DNA from: Megalobrama amblycephala
Lineage: Eukaryota; Chordata; Actinopteri; Cypriniformes; Xenocyprididae
Length of the DNA: 64,000 nt
Direction of reading: 5' to 3'
Assembly (NCBI RefSeq): GCF_018812025.1
Contig: NC_063063.1
Coordinates: 6,264,942-6,328,941 of the forward strand
Both the position numbers and the translations under genes were made by a program. Of this stretch, positions 60,949 through 64,000 are shown piece by piece. The notes under the pieces are model-generated. The model was not told the origin of the DNA. It worked only from the letters and a program-made list of their open reading frames with translations, and did not search any database. Position 1 is the first letter of the stretch. Each line of letters opens with the position of its first letter.

Positions 60949-61732
60949 GAGGTGTGTGTGTGTGTGTGTGTGGTATTTTAATCAAGTTGAGATTAATTTA
61001 TTATATTTTTTAGAACTTTAAAACCATTTATTATGATCAGACAATCAGACCTTTTGTCCTATGGTCTTGAGCAGAATACAAAATAAAAAGAAACATTAAA
61101 AAGACAAGAAAAGGGGATTGAGATAAATTTTTCATTCCTTCCCCAAGACACGGCTACTTTGTCAAAGAGAATATCTTCATTTTTCTTTCAGGTCAGTGCT
61201 AGATTCGTCCTGACTCTTTCTCAGTCTTGCTCTGTCCTGGATGGTCTATGCCCTCTCCGCAGACAGGAGTTTCTCCAGGAATTGAGATGCAACTCCCTCT
61301 CTTTTCCGATCAGATTTTACCACCCTTTGGACCCCCTGGGCATTGTAGGTCATTTAGCCCTTGTAAGAGGAGGACAAGCGCTTGTTAGAGCCAAATGCTG
61401 TGGGGTATACCAAGCACAAGACGGGTAACAGTCAGCCATGCCTGAGGCTGCATGACATGATGCTCATTTATTTAAAACATTCAGCTATTCTGATATGATC
61501 ACAATCGACAGGAACACCGAGAAACACATGGAGTCAAGCTTAGATTTTACCCTTCATTATATTGCCTGTAGTATATTGAACAGCAACCTACATGAACTAC
61601 TTTAATCTGCTTTATAGTTATGTTGATAGTTGCTTTAACTCTTTGCCCAGCATTGACAAGATTTTCCATGATTTCTGACACGCTTCCCTGCCAAAACAAA
61701 CAAAACTATGGAAACCTGTTTCTGCTCCACAG
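58926..61732. other. Repeat-poor stretch with microsatellites
   Basis: Blocks at 59285-59520 and 61190-61430 are less AT-rich and lack repeat ends. The second has an acceptor-like 'tttctttcag' at 61183-61192 and a 90-codon frame with no known motif. 60480-60680 is degenerate 'agtatactt' repetition. (TTG)n then (GT)n lies at 60912-60972. Confidence 0.4.
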
Positions 61733-61763
61733 TAGTAGTAGTAGTAGTAGTAGAAGTAGTAGT
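61733..61763. repeat. (AGT)n microsatellite
   Basis: About ten AGT units with one AGA interruption, directly upstream of the hAT MITE. Confidence 0.95.
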
Positions 61764-61779
61764 AACAAGAATAATTGTG

Positions 61780-62139
61780 GGTCCCACTTTATATTAAGTG
61801 GCCTTTACTACTATGTACTTACATCAAAAAATAAGTACAATGTACTTATTGGGTTCATACTGAATTGCAAAACACTTTTGCTGCTATTGAGGTGGGATAC
61901 AGGTAAGGTTAGGGAAAGCTTTGGTGGTATGGGTAGGTTTAAGGGTAGGGGTAAGGTGTAAGGGATGGGTCAACTGTGTAATTATAAATGCAATTACAGA
62001 AATTAATTACAGATGTAATTACATGCAGGTGTTTTTAAAATATAAGTACAATGTATGTACACAATAAGTGCATTGTATCAAATGATTAATTTAAATATAA
62101 GTACATAGTAGTTAAGGCCACTTAATATAAAGTGGGACC
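61780..62139. mobile_element. hAT MITE with perfect 8-bp target duplication
   Basis: TAATTGTG occurs at 61772-61779 and 62140-62147. The ends GGTCCCACTTTATATTAAGT and a complement ending TTAATATAAAGTGGGACC are near perfect, and 'ggcc..tactatgtactta' is mirrored further in. No coding sequence. Confidence 0.95.
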
Positions 62140-62390
62140 TAATTGTGAGCTTTAAAGTCACTTTTAGTTTCTCTAAGGTAGAAACTTGCCATACAAAACA
62201 CACCAATATAAAAAATAAATAAACAAATAAAAACACAAATTAGAATAAACACATTTAAAGATAATCAAAATGAATGTGTCATTAACATATTTTACTATAA
62301 AAACTACACCCATGCCTATTCCAGCATCTTGGGAACACAACACAAGGATTGATGTATTGTAAAAAGTACATGAATTGTCTTTTTAAATGT

Positions 62391-64000
62391 AACGTTCCCT
62401 TTCAGTCTGTCACGTTCGACGTACGTCAGTAGTGACCGACGAATTGGGATCCCAAATAAATTAATAGTTACGAAACCCCTTCCAGTGCCCAGTGCAAGCT
62501 CTAGCCACCCGGCGCACCAATGGGATGGGGAAGGGGGGCGAGCTTACACCGAGAGAGTCTACTTATGTTCCGAAATACCCACTAAGTAAACTAGACTACA
62601 CTGGGGAAGCGAACCCATAGGGGACGCTGCGGAGACCACTACCTACCCTGCGGGTGAGGAGTTTACGTGGAGAGTACACATATGGACTGGCTGTGGGCAA
62701 TACGCATATTGGGTCCCTGGGATGGCTCTACCTGGGTAGGGGGAGGCTCATCTGACAGGAGACAGCAGAGCTGGCTCTGCTAAGGGAAAGACACGGGCTC
62801 ACCGTAGGGAGTTGACCGTGGACAAATACACATATGGGACCACTCACGTGGAGGGTCATGACATATGGAACCCAGCCAACATCACATCGGTGACGGATGT
62901 TGGCCTGGCATCAGACACTCCGCAATGTCTGAGCCGAAAGGGGAGGCAGAGGAACTCGACAGGGTTCGCCAAGCGGGGAACTCGACTTGAGTAAAGGATG
63001 CACATATCCGGCCCAGGGGGCGGGAGTGGCATTGCAAGCCGACACTAGAACAGGCACTTCGTGTCTACCGGCTGGTGGAAGTGAGTACACGGGAAGATAC
63101 CGGTTCTACACAAAGCCTATAGAATCTAGTGAACGTGAATCTTAGGTGTCACCCAGCCCGCAGCTCTACAGATATCTGCCAGCGAGGCACCGTGCATCAG
63201 CGCCCAGGAAGAGGCCACTCCTCTGGTGGAGTGGGCTCTCAACCCGAGCAAGCAAGGTACACCCTGGGATTCGTATGCCAGGGCGATGGCATCCACTATC
63301 CAGTGGGCCATCCTCTGCTTGGAGACAGCCTTTCCCTTCTGCTGGCCTCCGTAACAGACAAAGAGCTGATCTGAGGTCCTGAAGCTTCGCCATGTACAGG
63401 CGCAGAGCGCGGATGGGACAGAGCAAAGCTAGGGCTGGGTCTGCCTCCTCCGAAGGCAACGCTTGCAGGTTCACTACCTGATCTCTAAATGGAGTGGTAG
63501 GAACCTTGGGCACGTATCCGGGCCGGGGTCTCAGGATAACGTGATAGTCACCAGGCCCAAATTCCAGGCACGATTCATCGACCGAAAATGTGTGCAGGTC
63601 CCCTACCCTCTTCACCGAGGCCAATACAACCAGGAGGACGGTCTTAAGGAACAGTACTTTTAACTCAGCTGATTGCAAAGGCTCGAAGGGATGACCCCGG
63701 AGAGATGTAAGTACCAGGGAGAGATCCCAAGAGGGTATAGAGGGAGGGCGAGGCGGATTTAGTCTCCTCACCCCCCTCAGGAACCTGACGATCAGATCGT
63801 GTTTCCCCAAGGACTTGCCATCAACTGCACAGTGATGTGCGGCGATAGCGGCAACATACACTCTGAGGGTGGAGGGAGACAGCCTTTGCTCCAAGCCCTC
63901 TTGCAGGAAGGAGAGCACAGATCTGACCGAGCATGATCGGGGGTCCTCTCGGTGAGAGGAGCAGCATTCAATGAACAGGTTCCACTTCAACGCATGGAGG
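62391..64000 (-). mobile_element. DIRS-type retroelement, 3' portion, runs off the window
   Basis: A GC-richer block that starts abruptly near 62391 ('aacgttccctttcagtctgt'). On the minus strand it has a tyrosine recombinase gene followed by about 650 bp of non-coding DNA, the layout of the 3' end of DIRS elements, where inverted terminal and internal complementary repeats lie. The reverse transcriptase/RNase H genes would be beyond 64000. The outer boundary is approximate. Confidence 0.75.
63045..63990 (-). pseudogene. DIRS tyrosine recombinase with two frameshifts
   Basis: DIRS elements use this enzyme in place of an integrase to insert a circular DNA copy. From 63990 downwards a 205-residue open part includes a core-binding domain ('LSPSTLRVYVAAIAAHH') and then 'ASVKRVGDLH' with the first catalytic Arg (about 63607-63609). 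Near 63370 the frame shifts, and the next part holds 'AHSTRGVASSW', with the catalytic His and second Arg at about 63222-63233. After 'AGWVTP' (about 63136) a second shift leads to 'FTRFYRL', whose Tyr (about 63119) fits the nucleophile. All catalytic residues are therefore still encoded, but in three frames. The gene may extend beyond 63990, since the upstream methionine was chosen only because it is the first in the open frame. Confidence 0.87.

Noticed and set aside
61159..61428. A 90-codon frame as a host exon
   Set aside because: Only an acceptor-like signal is present, no donor within the frame is convincing, and no protein is recognised. Kept only as a candidate block in the findings.

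Overview
The window looks like a piece of teleost, most likely cyprinid, nuclear DNA: AT-rich and packed with short inverted-repeat DNA transposons, Tc1-like and hAT elements and a DIRS-type retroelement. I found no complete host protein-coding gene, rRNA, tRNA gene or CRISPR array. All recognisable coding sequence is transposase or recombinase, and every copy carries stops, frameshifts or deletions. The cyprinid assignment is inference, resting on remembered repeat families (Angel-like TTAA hairpins, Tc1-like elements, DIRS).

Layout. 1-1.9 kb: a MITE with another MITE inside it, then two more MITEs. 2.2-3.8 kb: a Tc1-like element with a badly decayed transposase. 6.4-8.8 kb: a minus-strand Tc1-like remnant 33 bp from a well-preserved Tc1-like element. 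9.0-10.0 kb: a TTAA-flanked element with a sister copy at 24.2-25.1 kb. 12.2-12.75 kb: a large AT-centred palindrome merging into an Angel-like hairpin element. 14.3-16.7 kb: probably four nested elements. 18.4-19.7 kb: a hairpin MITE split by a deletion-derived Tc1-like element. 20-25 kb: hAT elements with clear 8-bp target duplications and a piggyBac-like element. 28.7-30.2 kb: a minus-strand Tc1 remnant and a long hairpin element. 32.5-44.3 kb: TTAA hairpins, nested MITEs and a DIRS-like fragment. 46-57 kb: hairpin MITEs, a tRNA-like SINE fragment, a 42-bp miniature TTAA element and a 1.8-kb hairpin with two insertions. 57.4-58.9 kb: the second copy of the 7.2-8.8 kb Tc1 family. 61.8-62.1 kb: a textbook hAT MITE. 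From about 62.4 kb to the window end: a GC-richer DIRS-type element with a tyrosine recombinase pseudogene on the minus strand, running off the edge.

The elements do not form a pathway. They are a layered record of insertions whose relative order can often be read from who interrupts whom. Between them lie a few kilobases of repeat-poor sequence (about 4.7-6.4, 30.2-32.5, 38.3-40.3, 54.1-56.7 and 59-61.7 kb) that could hold intron or regulatory DNA of a host gene outside the window. I could not confirm any conserved element there without alignments.
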